DNA of 64,000 nucleotides from Gracilaria gracilis. Lineage: Eukaryota > Rhodophyta > Florideophyceae > Gracilariales > Gracilariaceae. The notes under the pieces were generated by a model. That model did not search any database. It saw only the letters and a list, made by a program, of their open reading frames with translations, and was not told where the DNA came from. A program made the translations under genes and the position numbers. The first letter of the stretch is position 1. Each line of letters starts with the position of its first letter. Positions 55,762 through 64,000 of this stretch are shown one piece after another. The stretch lies in contig JARGSG010000099.1 of the NCBI GenBank assembly GCA_030374805.1, positions 62,001 through 126,000 on the forward strand, written 5' to 3'.

Positions 55762-56172
55762 CACCCGCAGTTTGTCCATTTGAATTGCTACCTAACCCAC
55801 ACGCGACAAAAACAGGAAAGAAGGAATCAGACTTTGCACTACACTTCGGCTTGATGGTTTGCAATATGCGCCTGTAATCGGTATGTATGTGCGTCGGATA
55901 TTGCAACTAGGATTGAATTTAGGTGAAGACAATGAAGAAACTGTTTGGTTGTTTGATATGTTCGAGAGCTTAACATCTCGCGGAGTTTGTCAAGTGTTCG
56001 TGAGGGAGGATGGCGTTTGGCATATGAACTCTTTGAGTGCACGTCATTGCGTTGTGGAATTCAACAAGGGAGTTTCTAAACGGTAAAACACAGATGGCTA
56101 TCGTTGCACTTGTTGCTATCGTTGCACTTGTCGTGTTCAAGGGAGGACGTTAAGAACCACTGAATGGGTCAG
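55762..56172 (+). pseudogene. Duplicated C-terminal fragment of the DUF4470 gene
   Basis: Aligns with the last ~400 bp of the gene at 48542-52063 (about 51612-52012): shared LILQLGLNLGEDNEET (here RILQLGLNLGEDNEETVWLF), SLSARHCVVEFNKGV and upstream CACCCGCA..GTCCATTTGAATT. It has frame changes and an internal tandem duplication of a ~19-bp unit (CTATCGTTGCACTTGT twice at about 56098-56131). It is a dispersed duplication 3.7 kb downstream, in the same orientation. Confidence 0.85.
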
Positions 56173-56852
56173 AGACTACATCGATGCATAAGGCTGCCAT
56201 TCTTGATTTCAAGTAGAGCTGGGCAGAATAGTACAGAGGGGTCTCAAAGTGTTTAGAATGGGCAATTGTTGTACCAAGGGTAATCGAAATGGTTTGTAAC
56301 ACATATTCTCTCCATGTCTCTGCTCATGTAGCTACGAAGCTGTCACCGGTTCTAGCTTCTAACCACGAACCACTGCCGTAGTTCGCTACAGAAGCGCCAT
56401 ACCTGTATCTAAGATCACCCATACATTACATATGAAAAAGAGAAGGAGGCAGTGACGAAGAACAGGATCAATTCAGTGTATCCAAAAGTTCTTAGCAAGG
56501 AAATGGGATACTGATATTGCATGCAACTGTGCAAAACTCTGAATCTGTTCTCATCGTACTCTCGTAAGCTACGGGTCATGACTCGTATCCTCTCAGGCTT
56601 GGCTGTTGTGCCTTTAACAAGACGTCGAAGCTCCCGACATTCGTTCTAATCTTCCAGCTCATTACTAATGGCTTTCAGAGTACCGATAGTACATAAGGGT
56701 GGGATAGCCCTCTTAACTTGCCCGAAACCATCGCACTCCGTTTTTTTCTGCCATCCTCCTGCTTTCTACTGCAAGCTCTCGTTACAACGGTACCTTGGAC
56801 GATCACCTTTTTTCTTCTTCGTTTGTCGCTGGAGTGGTTCTTTTGTGCCAAG
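56173..56852. other. Intergenic, no supported gene
   Basis: No motif or coherent frame on either strand. The open frame that enters the C2H2 gene from 56718 begins with hydrophobic, unstructured sequence that I treat as leader. Confidence 0.5.
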
Positions 56853-57440
56853 ATGCACAAATGCTCGACATGCGCGAAACATTTTAATACTGCGTTGGGT
56901 CTTTGCCGTCACCGAGACGAAGTGCATAGAGCATCACCAGAACAATCGTCTGGGGGATCAGATAAAGGTCCAAGTTCCCATGACGACCATGTGGCTTTAC
57001 TGCGCAACAAAAGACCTGAAATATACACCGGTCTCCCTGCTACACGTCTGTCGCAACAAATGTTGCCTTTTCTGGACTCTTTTTCAGCCGGACAAAGCCG
57101 CAGTGATGTCCATCGTTCGACTGCGGCAAATGTGGTTTCTGAATCGCCGTCACAGTCTGCCCCATCAGCCGGATCAACCTTATCTAATTTAAAGACAGCA
57201 ACCCCCTTGAATAAGACAGACCCGAGGAAACTAGATGCAAACAAACGTAAGTGCCCTCACTGTGGAAAGAAGATGGACAAACAACTTTTGCCTGCTCACA
57301 TTAGGTCGGAACATAAAGGCGTGAGGTATGTGTGCGAAGTTTGCGGCTCGGAGTACAAGTTTCCAAGTTCACTGCGTTTCCACTGTTGGGATAAACACAA
57401 TCAGCAGATTTCCATACGTACCAAGGGTTCACGGAGATAA
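56853..57440 (+). CDS. Three-finger C2H2 zinc-finger protein
   Basis: I start at ATG 56853 because it directly precedes the first finger; an upstream in-frame ATG at 56718 would add 45 hydrophobic residues. 195 residues. Finger 1 is at the N-terminus (CSTCAKHFNTALGLCRHRDE then VH). A ~100-residue Ser/Thr/Gln-rich linker follows. Fingers 2 and 3 are near the C-terminus (CPHCGKKMDKQLLPAHIRSE then H; CEVCGSEYKFPSSLRFHCWD then KH). The basic tail IRTKGSRR could be a nuclear signal. Probably a nuclear DNA- or RNA-binding protein; targets unknown. Confidence 0.75.
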   Translation: MHKCSTCAKHFNTALGLCRHRDEVHRASPEQSSGGSDKGPSSHDDHVALLRNKRPEIYTGLPATRLSQQMLPFLDSFSAGQSRSDVHRSTAANVVSESPSQSAPSAGSTLSNLKTATPLNKTDPRKLDANKRKCPHCGKKMDKQLLPAHIRSEHKGVRYVCEVCGSEYKFPSSLRFHCWDKHNQQISIRTKGSRR

Positions 57441-58313
57441 ACGCATCATTACAACTTCGTTCTCCACAGATCGAGTGAATATATCGATATTCTTGTATCT
57501 CCAGTTCAAAACCGGGAAGCTATGGATATGCCCCAGTTGAACCCGCGTTGTTGCTTGCTTGCTTCCGTAGTCCGCTAGCTAGATACCAAGCACTTATCAC
57601 CCGTTCGACAATGCAAACTCCCCAACTCTCAGTCCTCCATTGCTCCTTCTGCAACGCTGATTCCTCATCTTCCTCGCCATTCCTGTTGCGTCAATGTCCA
57701 CACAACGCTTCTTCTAGCTCACAACTTCCTTGCCATATATATACCACAGGCACCATTGGATTTCCGAAAGTCTTCCGTGAGCGTTTGTTGCGTCTCTCAT
57801 ACAGCTGTCCACGTTGAACAAGAGGGGCGCATCTGCGCAGCGCAGTGATCAGATGATCTGATCTCTGCTTCAGATGCACAGGAGCGCGCCGCGGGCGACC
57901 TGAGAGATTCCTGAGACCTTTCCCGCCAATCCCACGCATGTGATTGACGTGCGCTGAGCTGAATCGCGCTCTCGCCGCCTGTTCTCCTCGTAGCAGCATA
58001 GAAGATACTTTCGTATGTGGCGCGCGGCGCATGCGTACGGTGTTGCCGGCTCTGCGTCGGCTCGGAACTTGCGAATCGAACCAACTGCAAACACTGCCGG
58101 CATTGGACGTCGGTTGTACCGAGTTGGTGCAGTTCAAGCGCTGTTCGGTTCGAAATCGCGTTTTGCGTTTCGCCAAGATGAATGAGCCGTGCCAAACGAA
58201 ACGCCTTCTGAGGTTCAAATTGTGTTTGGTGGTGATGAGTTCTGAGCCCCTTTCAATCCGGACATGTTCTTGCCCCCGGCCGCATCCCCTTCCCGTGCCT
58301 CCGCGCCGCCACC
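57441..58313. other. Intergenic region with open frames on both strands
   Basis: The G/C-rich second half keeps long frames open by composition (57691-58365 minus, 57944-58351 plus), but none has a recognisable motif. It probably contains the promoter and leader of the 58314 gene. Confidence 0.45.
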
Positions 58314-59480
58314 ATGACTTCGGAACAAGCGCCGTTCGCACGCGCACCTGATTTCCGACCAGCATCGCGTGCCCTCGCCAAAGTCGACACCTTTCACATC
58401 ATCCTGGTGGACTGGCATACCGTGCAGTCGCCCAACTCCGCCACATCCATCACCGCTCGTCTCCGTCTTCGCGATGCATTCATCCGCTTTCTACACAGTT
58501 TGTTTGAATTCACAAAGCTACTACGTCAACCGCTCATGTTGTTGGCCACCGCTGGTCACGATCAACAACAGATCGTGCGTATTGTTCAAGTTTTGGAAAT
58601 GACTTGCGGTACTCACGCCCCCATTGCCTCGGTGATGCAGTCGTTGCGCGCCACACAGCAGGCGTGCACACCGGTGTCGCCGTCGGCGCTCGCACAACAC
58701 ACGCGATCCCTCGTGGATCAATTGTCACAGTGGGGCGCGTCACGAAGCGCCACTCCGCACACGTATATCTTCTGCAACACGTGCATATCCGGCGCCATCT
58801 CGGCGGCGTTGTCAGCGTCAGAGTCGCCTATATTCCGTTCGGATCGCAGTCATATCTTCCCATGCGCGGCGCTTGCAGAGGCCGATGCGCATCTGTCGGA
58901 GATTCTGGCGAGACTTGTGGAACGTACGCTCACTCTCACATTGCCCAGTGACGCGGCGGCCAGTCTGAATGTGCGGCTGAATATTCGGCCGCGCGTGTTG
59001 ATGAACACCACCGAATATCCCGACGCACTAGTGGCCACCGGACGCGTGGCCTTGCAAAGCATGCGGGAAGACATGCTATACGGCACGCCGCTCGTGGTGT
59101 GGCCCAGCTCGGCGGCGGCGTGTCACATGGAGCACAGTACGTCATTCGGCATCGTTGTACAGAAACTGTTAGACTGGGGCGAGGCGCTGTTGTGTGTGGC
59201 GGCGGGAGAGCAATCGCAGAGGCTGTTCGCGCTACTACCAACGCCCAGCGGGGTGCGCGCGGCGCTGTTGCGCGAAGCGGCGCACGCGAGCAACATCCTG
59301 CCGCTGCCGCGCACTGTGGCTCCAAACGGCGCGGCGCAGCACTTGGGGCGCGAGGAGGCGCAAGAGCGGGCGCTGCGGCTGCTGCCCAGCGCCGCGTTCC
59401 GGGCGCAGTCGCTGCGAATAGGCGGCGCGCGCAGACGGTCTGCGAATGCGGGCAGCCGAGTGAAGTTTGGCGCGGAATGA
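58314..59480 (+). CDS. Unknown 388-aa protein, possible vWA-like fold
   Basis: ATG 58314 sits in an ideal initiation context (GCGCCGCCACCATGA) and the frame is uninterrupted. The N-terminal strand VDTFHIILVDWHTV followed by helices and LMLLATAGHDQQQIVRIVQ looks like a Rossmann/von Willebrand A-type alternation. The C-terminal half has YGTPLVVWPS and LFALLPTPSGVRAALLREAA, and the tail is basic (RIGGARRRSANAGSRVKFG). No membrane segment. I do not recognise the family; similarity to meiosis arrest (M1AP-like) proteins is a guess only. G/C content rises strongly towards the 3' end. Confidence 0.6.
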   Translation: MTSEQAPFARAPDFRPASRALAKVDTFHIILVDWHTVQSPNSATSITARLRLRDAFIRFLHSLFEFTKLLRQPLMLLATAGHDQQQIVRIVQVLEMTCGTHAPIASVMQSLRATQQACTPVSPSALAQHTRSLVDQLSQWGASRSATPHTYIFCNTCISGAISAALSASESPIFRSDRSHIFPCAALAEADAHLSEILARLVERTLTLTLPSDAAASLNVRLNIRPRVLMNTTEYPDALVATGRVALQSMREDMLYGTPLVVWPSSAAACHMEHSTSFGIVVQKLLDWGEALLCVAAGEQSQRLFALLPTPSGVRAALLREAAHASNILPLPRTVAPNGAAQHLGREEAQERALRLLPSAAFRAQSLRIGGARRRSANAGSRVKFGAE

Positions 59481-59908
59481 ACGAACGAACGAAAGCTCCG
59501 ACGGAGGCGGCGACGGCGTGGCTGGCGGCCGCTGCGGAGATTGCGCGTGGCGCAAGGCACGCGACCATTGCTCGCAAGGCGGCGGAGCGCGCGCCAATGA
59601 GCGCGCGAATCGGCGCGCAAATCGCCCACACATCGGCGCGCGTGCAATATTTTGCACACGCGCGCTGATTTGCTCCCTCGCGCAGCCTCCACCTGCCACA
59701 CCCTCCGCTTTGCTCGCTGGCGCCCGTCTGCACTCGAGGTGCGACTTTTGGGGCCGGGAGGCAGCTGCCCGCGTGTGCGTTTCGCTTCCATCCTCGTCAG
59801 CTGTGGTGTGCCGCTTCGCATTCCCGTCTCCGCTACTCTGTACCTCCGCTGTCTCTTGCCGTACGTTCTCCTCCCGCTTGATTCGTCTTCTCACTCCCGT
59901 CGCTATCC
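59481..59908. other. G/C-rich spacer / GATA gene leader
   Basis: Frames are open on both strands by composition and no motif is seen. Short GCGCGC and GGCGG runs occur. Confidence 0.5.
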
Positions 59909-60247
59909 ATGGCTGCTGTGAACACTGCGCGTGTGTGCAATAACTGCGGTTGCACTGAGACGCCTCTGTGGCGTCGCAGCCCGCTCGGTCCCAAGACGCT
60001 CTGCAACGCGTGTGGAGTGCGCATGAAGAAAGGTCGATTGATTTTCGTGCCCACTACACGCCGCTTTATCACTGTTGATGCTCCCAACAAGCGTTCCCGA
60101 AAGCAACGTGTGAAGGGTGCTGGTGCGGTTGGTACCGCTGCACCGTCCACAAACGTTCACTCGCCGGTTTCTAAGAGCTGGCGGAAAGGCACCGCTATCG
60201 GTTTACACTTCTTGCTCGCCGCTATTGAGTTTGTGGAGACTTCTTGA
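59909..60247 (+). CDS. GATA-type zinc-finger protein
   Basis: ATG 59909, 112 residues. A single GATA finger at residues about 10-35: [20 protein letters not shown] then [15 protein letters not shown] (C-X2-C-X18-C-X2-C), followed by the usual basic tail ([11 protein letters not shown]) and a short hydrophobic C-terminus. Binds (A/T)GATA(A/G)-type sites in known family members. Very short for a transcription factor, so a downstream exon is possible. Confidence 0.85.
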   Translation: MAAVNTARVCNNCGCTETPLWRRSPLGPKTLCNACGVRMKKGRLIFVPTTRRFITVDAPNKRSRKQRVKGAGAVGTAAPSTNVHSPVSKSWRKGTAIGLHFLLAAIEFVETS

Positions 60248-60698
60248 AGGGGCGATGGCGTTGTTCGTGCGTTTGTATATTCATTTTTCTATCGTTCTCA
60301 TTCCTCCGTTGTGAGGTGCAGAGGATGATTGATGACGCTTGTCTTGCTTTGTGTGCGATGCTTGTTTTTTGTTGCTTGTTTCGTTAAGCACTCTTCTTTT
60401 TTTGGTTGGTCGCGAAGAAGACGTGATGTTACGTTTGTTGTGTACATTTGTATTGGTGTGATAGAACAAGTTGGAGTTTTTGGACAAACTGTTTGCAGTT
60501 TGTCCGCACTCCTTGTACCAATTATTGTGGGTGAGTTGTGAGCTGTGTGAGCTGTACAAGATTGGACGCGGTGGATTTGACGTAGAAGGTGGTGAGTAGT
60601 GGCTGCCCTAGTTTGACGTCTGCCCGTTGTTGTAAAACTTAAATACGAAACGTAGTTACATATATATTTACAAGACAAGCAAACGTGTGCCACTCTAT
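60248..60698. other. Convergent intergenic region
   Basis: Lies between the 3' ends of the GATA (+) and tail-anchored (-) genes. T-rich, with a short inverted pair AAACTGTTTGCAGTTT at about 60487-60502; no gene. Confidence 0.5.
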
Positions 60699-61172
60699 CT
60701 ACTTTGGCAAAAAGTCTTTGACAAGAACAAAGTGCACCAACACAAACACGCCGGCCAGAATGCCAATGCCCACCCAAGCGCCCCTCACCAACAAATTGAG
60801 CGTCTCCGTGCGTCCAGGCAGCGTAAACGACAACGACGGCGCCTGCCGCCGATCGGGGCGATCCGTGCGATCGCGATCTTTGGCGCGTCTCGACGACGAC
60901 GAGGACGACGCCGAGCGCGAATCAAGCGGCGCCTTGACGTCTTCGTCAAACTGATCGACCAAATGCTGTTCGCCGGCACGCTGCGTGGCACGTGAGGACG
61001 CGCCACGCTTGCCGTCGCCCAGCTTACCGTTGCGCACGCGCGATCGTCTTCCACGCGCCATCCGCAGCGAGTGCGCACCGCCGGCGCCGCGGCCGGCGCC
61101 GTCGCGGGCAGCGCGCGCGACGGGGGGCGCGAGGGGCAGCCGTAGCGCGGCGTGGAAGGCTGGCGCTTGCAT
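60699..61172 (-). CDS. Small basic protein with a C-terminal membrane anchor
   Basis: 157 residues from the ATG complement at 61170-61172; a second ATG (MARGRRSRVRNGK, about 61061) gives about 120 residues and may be the true start. Arg/Ser/Asp-rich soluble part, then LLVRGAWVGIGILAGVFVLV and a short end (HFVLVKDFLPK): one transmembrane segment at the extreme C-terminus, as in tail-anchored ER or organelle proteins. Family not recognised. Confidence 0.6.
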   Translation of the reverse strand: MQAPAFHAALRLPLAPPVARAARDGAGRGAGGAHSLRMARGRRSRVRNGKLGDGKRGASSRATQRAGEQHLVDQFDEDVKAPLDSRSASSSSSSRRAKDRDRTDRPDRRQAPSLSFTLPGRTETLNLLVRGAWVGIGILAGVFVLVHFVLVKDFLPK

Positions 61173-62498
61173 GGCGTGGCGGCTGGGGACGCGCGGCGAG
61201 GCGGTGAGCGTAGGGCGATGCGGGTCGAGATGCGCGCGCGGAGATCGTGTGGCGGCTGCGGGATGTGGTTGCTCTGTGCTGTGTGACGTCTTTGCATCAC
61301 GCCAGTGCGCGCATCCACTGCATGCATGCCATTCAGTGCGCTGGCATTATATCTGGCATACGTGTACGCGCGTGCAACAGCTGGGGGGTGCGGTACGTGT
61401 AGCAATTTGATTCGCTTTTCAGAATGTTTTGGTTTTTGCTTACTATTTAAAGTTTTTTGCAAAGCTTAAGTTTTTCAATAAAATATAATTTATTCTTATT
61501 CTAAAGAACGCTTTCGTCGGGGGAGGCACTTCTGGGCTCTCCTTCCCGCTCTGCGCTTGGAACAAGAAGACGGGAGAGAGTGAAGCGCTCCGACAAGACA
61601 GTTTATATAAACTTTACTATATAGAAGTAAAAGCACTGTAGTTAGACAAATACTTCCACTAGCAAAGTCTAACAATAAAATATAGCAATGATTCCACCCA
61701 TGCATTCCACGCAAACGTTTACGGCTAAATTTCAACAACTCCGTTCAACAAAATTATCCAACAATAACTAAATTAATTTATTTGCAACTAACTCTTCTAC
61801 AAATTTACAACAAATACTCTTTTCTTAAAATCGTTAATTTTTCTTAACTAACGCTATTCATTCCATTGCAATATATCGTTTTAAGACTCATCAATGCCGT
61901 GAAGAACCATTTGGAACACACTGATTTTCGGAGACTCCAGACAAATTTGGCAACAACATCATATTAATACGAGGCTTCAATTCAAGAGAAAAGTGATTTT
62001 CGTCCGGTAACTACTCCATTTGACTCAAATCACTTTCAACAGCGTCCATGAACATATCAGCAGGATCCGGTGTGAGATGTCCATACTGTGAAACCAGATA
62101 GCAGTAAAGAAACAGAATATATTTTTCATGCACGTCATCCATTACGCTATTATCATAAATTTTAAATACGTTTCGGAGCATTATTGCGTTTTACTCTTTC
62201 ACAAATGGTCTTTTGAGTTGCATGAATGCGCGACAAATGTGACAAGGGGCCCAAGCAAGACGGAGTCTCTCCAAGAGATTTCACCCATTCCATGAAACCA
62301 CGTTAGCATAATTTGTCCTCCCAATATTACCGATCCATAGAACTGCCTCGCGATATCGAGTCGGAGGTTGTTAGCGACTTCGTTTTCGTTGTGGTTCGCC
62401 ATGACATATACTTTTGGATAGGTTTCGGTTCGGTGGATGTGATGAGTGTTTGACTATCGATTCACTGATTCTTAGTGTCGTTCGTGTTCTTGTAGTGA
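61173..62498. other. Promoter side of the anchor gene and 3' part of the retroelement
   Basis: Two small minus-strand frames lie after the integrase: 62402-62199 (67 codons, MANHNENEVANNLRLDIARQ) and 62142-62011 (43 codons, MDDVHEKYILFLYCYLVSQY). Both could be non-coding 3' sequence of the retroelement. No long terminal repeat could be paired, because the other end is outside the window. Confidence 0.4.
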
Positions 62499-62499
62499 A

Positions 62500-64000
62500 C
62501 TAGATATTGCAGGCGACTGCGTCGAATTCGGTGGTCGAGAATCTTTTCAATGCGATTGTCTGGAACCGTGACGAGTTTCCCCGTTTTAGAGAAGTTACAT
62601 CCTTGTGTTGATTTTCAGTACTCGTAGGTTGCACGAATGGTTTCAGCAATGATACATGGAAGGTGTGATGAATTCGTTCCAGCTTCTTAGATAATTGTAA
62701 TTCATATGATCGACCTTCAGCTAAAACCTTACACACGGGGTATGACCCTATGTATTTTGGCGCCAGCTTCTTTGTACGTCCTTCTTTGAAATTCAAATTC
62801 TTGGTAGAAAGCATATAACCCTATCACCAACTTTGAATATATGTTCCTTGCGGTTCATGTTGATATCGTCTACCATTTTTAGATTAGTTGCTTCAATGGA
62901 GTCTTTTGCGACTTCCGTTGCATACTTAACATTATCAATGAATTTGGCCCTAGCATCGTTACTAATTTCGTTTCCATCATGATGAAGGAAATGCGAAATA
63001 GTAACTGGGTGATGACCATATTCTAGAGAAAAAAAGCTTCCTTTGTGGACCCATTGATGTAGTTATTATATGCAAATTCCAGACCAGGGAGGTATATATC
63101 CCAGTCTTTTTGCGTATAACTAATGAAACATCGTAGCATTTCTTCCAGAGTTCGGAAAGCACGTTCGGATTGTCCATCGGTTTGAGGATGAAATGCAGTA
63201 GAGAGGTTAAGTTTTACCTTTAATATTTGCATTAGTTCTTTCCAGAAATTCCCAGTAAATCTTGAATCTCTGTCAGATATGATTTTTCGCGGTATTCCGT
63301 GGTGCTTGTAGATTTCCTTATAGAAAACCTCTGCAGTGTCCTTTGCATTGACATTGCTCTTCATAGAGATAAAGTGAGTTCTCTTAGATAGTTTATCCAC
63401 AACCACTAGGATTGAGCACATTCCATCCTTGGTTTTTGGTAAATCAAATATGAAATCCATAGAGATTACTTCCCATTTCTTGCTAGATGGGGGAAATGGA
63501 CGAAAAATGGCTTCATTTTTTTATTAGTACTTTTGGCTTCTTGACATCTAGGACAACTTCGTACGAATTCTTTGATGTCCTTATTCATCCCAGGCCAAAA
63601 GGAATCTCTTTTCATTAGCGTTATCGTACGTTGGCTTCCTCGGTGGGCCCCTAACAATGATTGGTGATTATCAATGATGAGTTGTTTCTTAATATCCCCC
63701 TCCGGGATACATAGACGTTGTTCGAAATACAGTCTTTGGTTCTTCCAATGAAAAGGTTCCTGAACATTTGCGATAACTTCTTTAAAGAATTCGTCTTTCT
63801 TGTAACCTTCAGTAAGGTTCTTTAAAGTTTCATCTTTTATCTTAAATGTGGTTCTATTTAAAAGTTTTCTGATGATATCAGAAGAAACCTTTTCCTTTTC
63901 TCCGTGTTTGGGAGACAAAGCGTCCGCAACCTTATTGTCTTTTCCTTTTAGATATTTGATTTCATATTCAAACTCTTGCATAAACTCTACCCATCTTGCT
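62500..64000 (-). pseudogene. Ty3/gypsy retrotransposon pol, integrase end, runs off the window
   Basis: Minus strand. End of RNase H (EFEYEIKYLKGKDNKVADAL), then the integrase zinc-binding H2C2 module (HQSLLGAHRGSQRTI, FVRSCPRCQ). The catalytic core carries VVVDKLSKRTHFI (Asp), ISDRDSRFTGNFW (Asp) and TDGQSERAFRTLEEML (Glu). A C-terminal part follows (KLAPKYIGSYPV, RIHHTFHVSLLKPF) of the kind that precedes a chromodomain. Frame changes at about 63500, 63030 (a run of T) and 62815 break it. Gag, protease and RT lie beyond 64000. Confidence 0.85.

Noticed and set aside
57691..58365. 224-codon minus-strand frame
   Set aside because: No motif, overlaps the start of the well-supported 58314 gene, and the region is G/C-rich enough to keep frames open.
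59099..59894. Overlapping Ala/Arg-rich frames on both strands
   Set aside because: Compositional shadows of the G/C-rich 3' end of the 58314 gene and the GATA leader.

Overview
The window is nuclear DNA of a eukaryote with short, mostly intronless genes, set in a dense and heavily nested bed of decayed transposable elements. There is no bacterial operon logic. Visible markers are a GATA zinc finger, C2H2 fingers, LEO1, GET3 and ECM29 relatives, Tc1/mariner, PIF/Harbinger, KDZ/Plavaka-like, Crypton, DIRS-like, LINE and Ty3/gypsy elements. A florideophyte red alga of the Chondrus type is my best guess. That rests on gene compactness and element mix, not on any diagnostic gene.

Layout. 1-1660: decayed ECM29 (proteasome adaptor) pseudogene. 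1663-20823: a ~19.2 kb element bounded by 29-bp inverted repeats. It holds a KDZ/Plavaka-like transposase, a bacterial-type beta-class DNA methyltransferase (probably N6-adenine), a SET-domain protein, a ParB-like/2-oxoglutarate-dioxygenase protein, a ketopantoate-reductase-like gene, two coiled-coil or charged proteins, and a palindromic array between the divergent modification genes. Nearly all of its genes carry stops and frameshifts, so this copy is dead. 20824-21899: a truncated copy of an unknown gene family. 23537-40563: a Tc1/mariner element with matching inverted repeats and TA duplications, split in its transposase by a 15.5-kb insert.

The insert (24605-40069) is best read as a PIF/Harbinger element: a transposase at one end and a second, inward-facing gene at the other. 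Between them lie pieces of at least four host-type genes (a short-chain dehydrogenase, a lactonase-like secreted beta-propeller, LEO1, GET3) and an acidic unknown gene, plus a LINE inserted beside the lactonase. 40805-48235: a 33-bp inverted-repeat pair encloses a Crypton-like tyrosine recombinase and a DIRS-like retroelement (gag-like, RT, RNase H, second tyrosine recombinase).

48542-61172 is the ordinary host stretch. It has a TPR/beta-helix/DUF4470 protein, a degenerate unknown gene on the minus strand, an APH-type phosphotransferase, a duplicated tail fragment of the DUF4470 gene, a three-finger C2H2 protein, an unknown 388-aa protein, a GATA factor and a small tail-anchored protein. 62500-64000 is the integrase end of a decayed Ty3/gypsy element that runs off the window.

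How the parts fit: the strongest candidate for something new is the 19.2-kb element. It pairs a transposase with enzymes that could write DNA methylation (methyltransferase), modify histones or other proteins (SET) and oxidise modified bases or proteins (2OG dioxygenase). TET/JBP dioxygenases are already known to travel with KDZ transposons in fungi, but this combination in one element is the point to test. All calls come from reading the sequence by eye; no database search was run.
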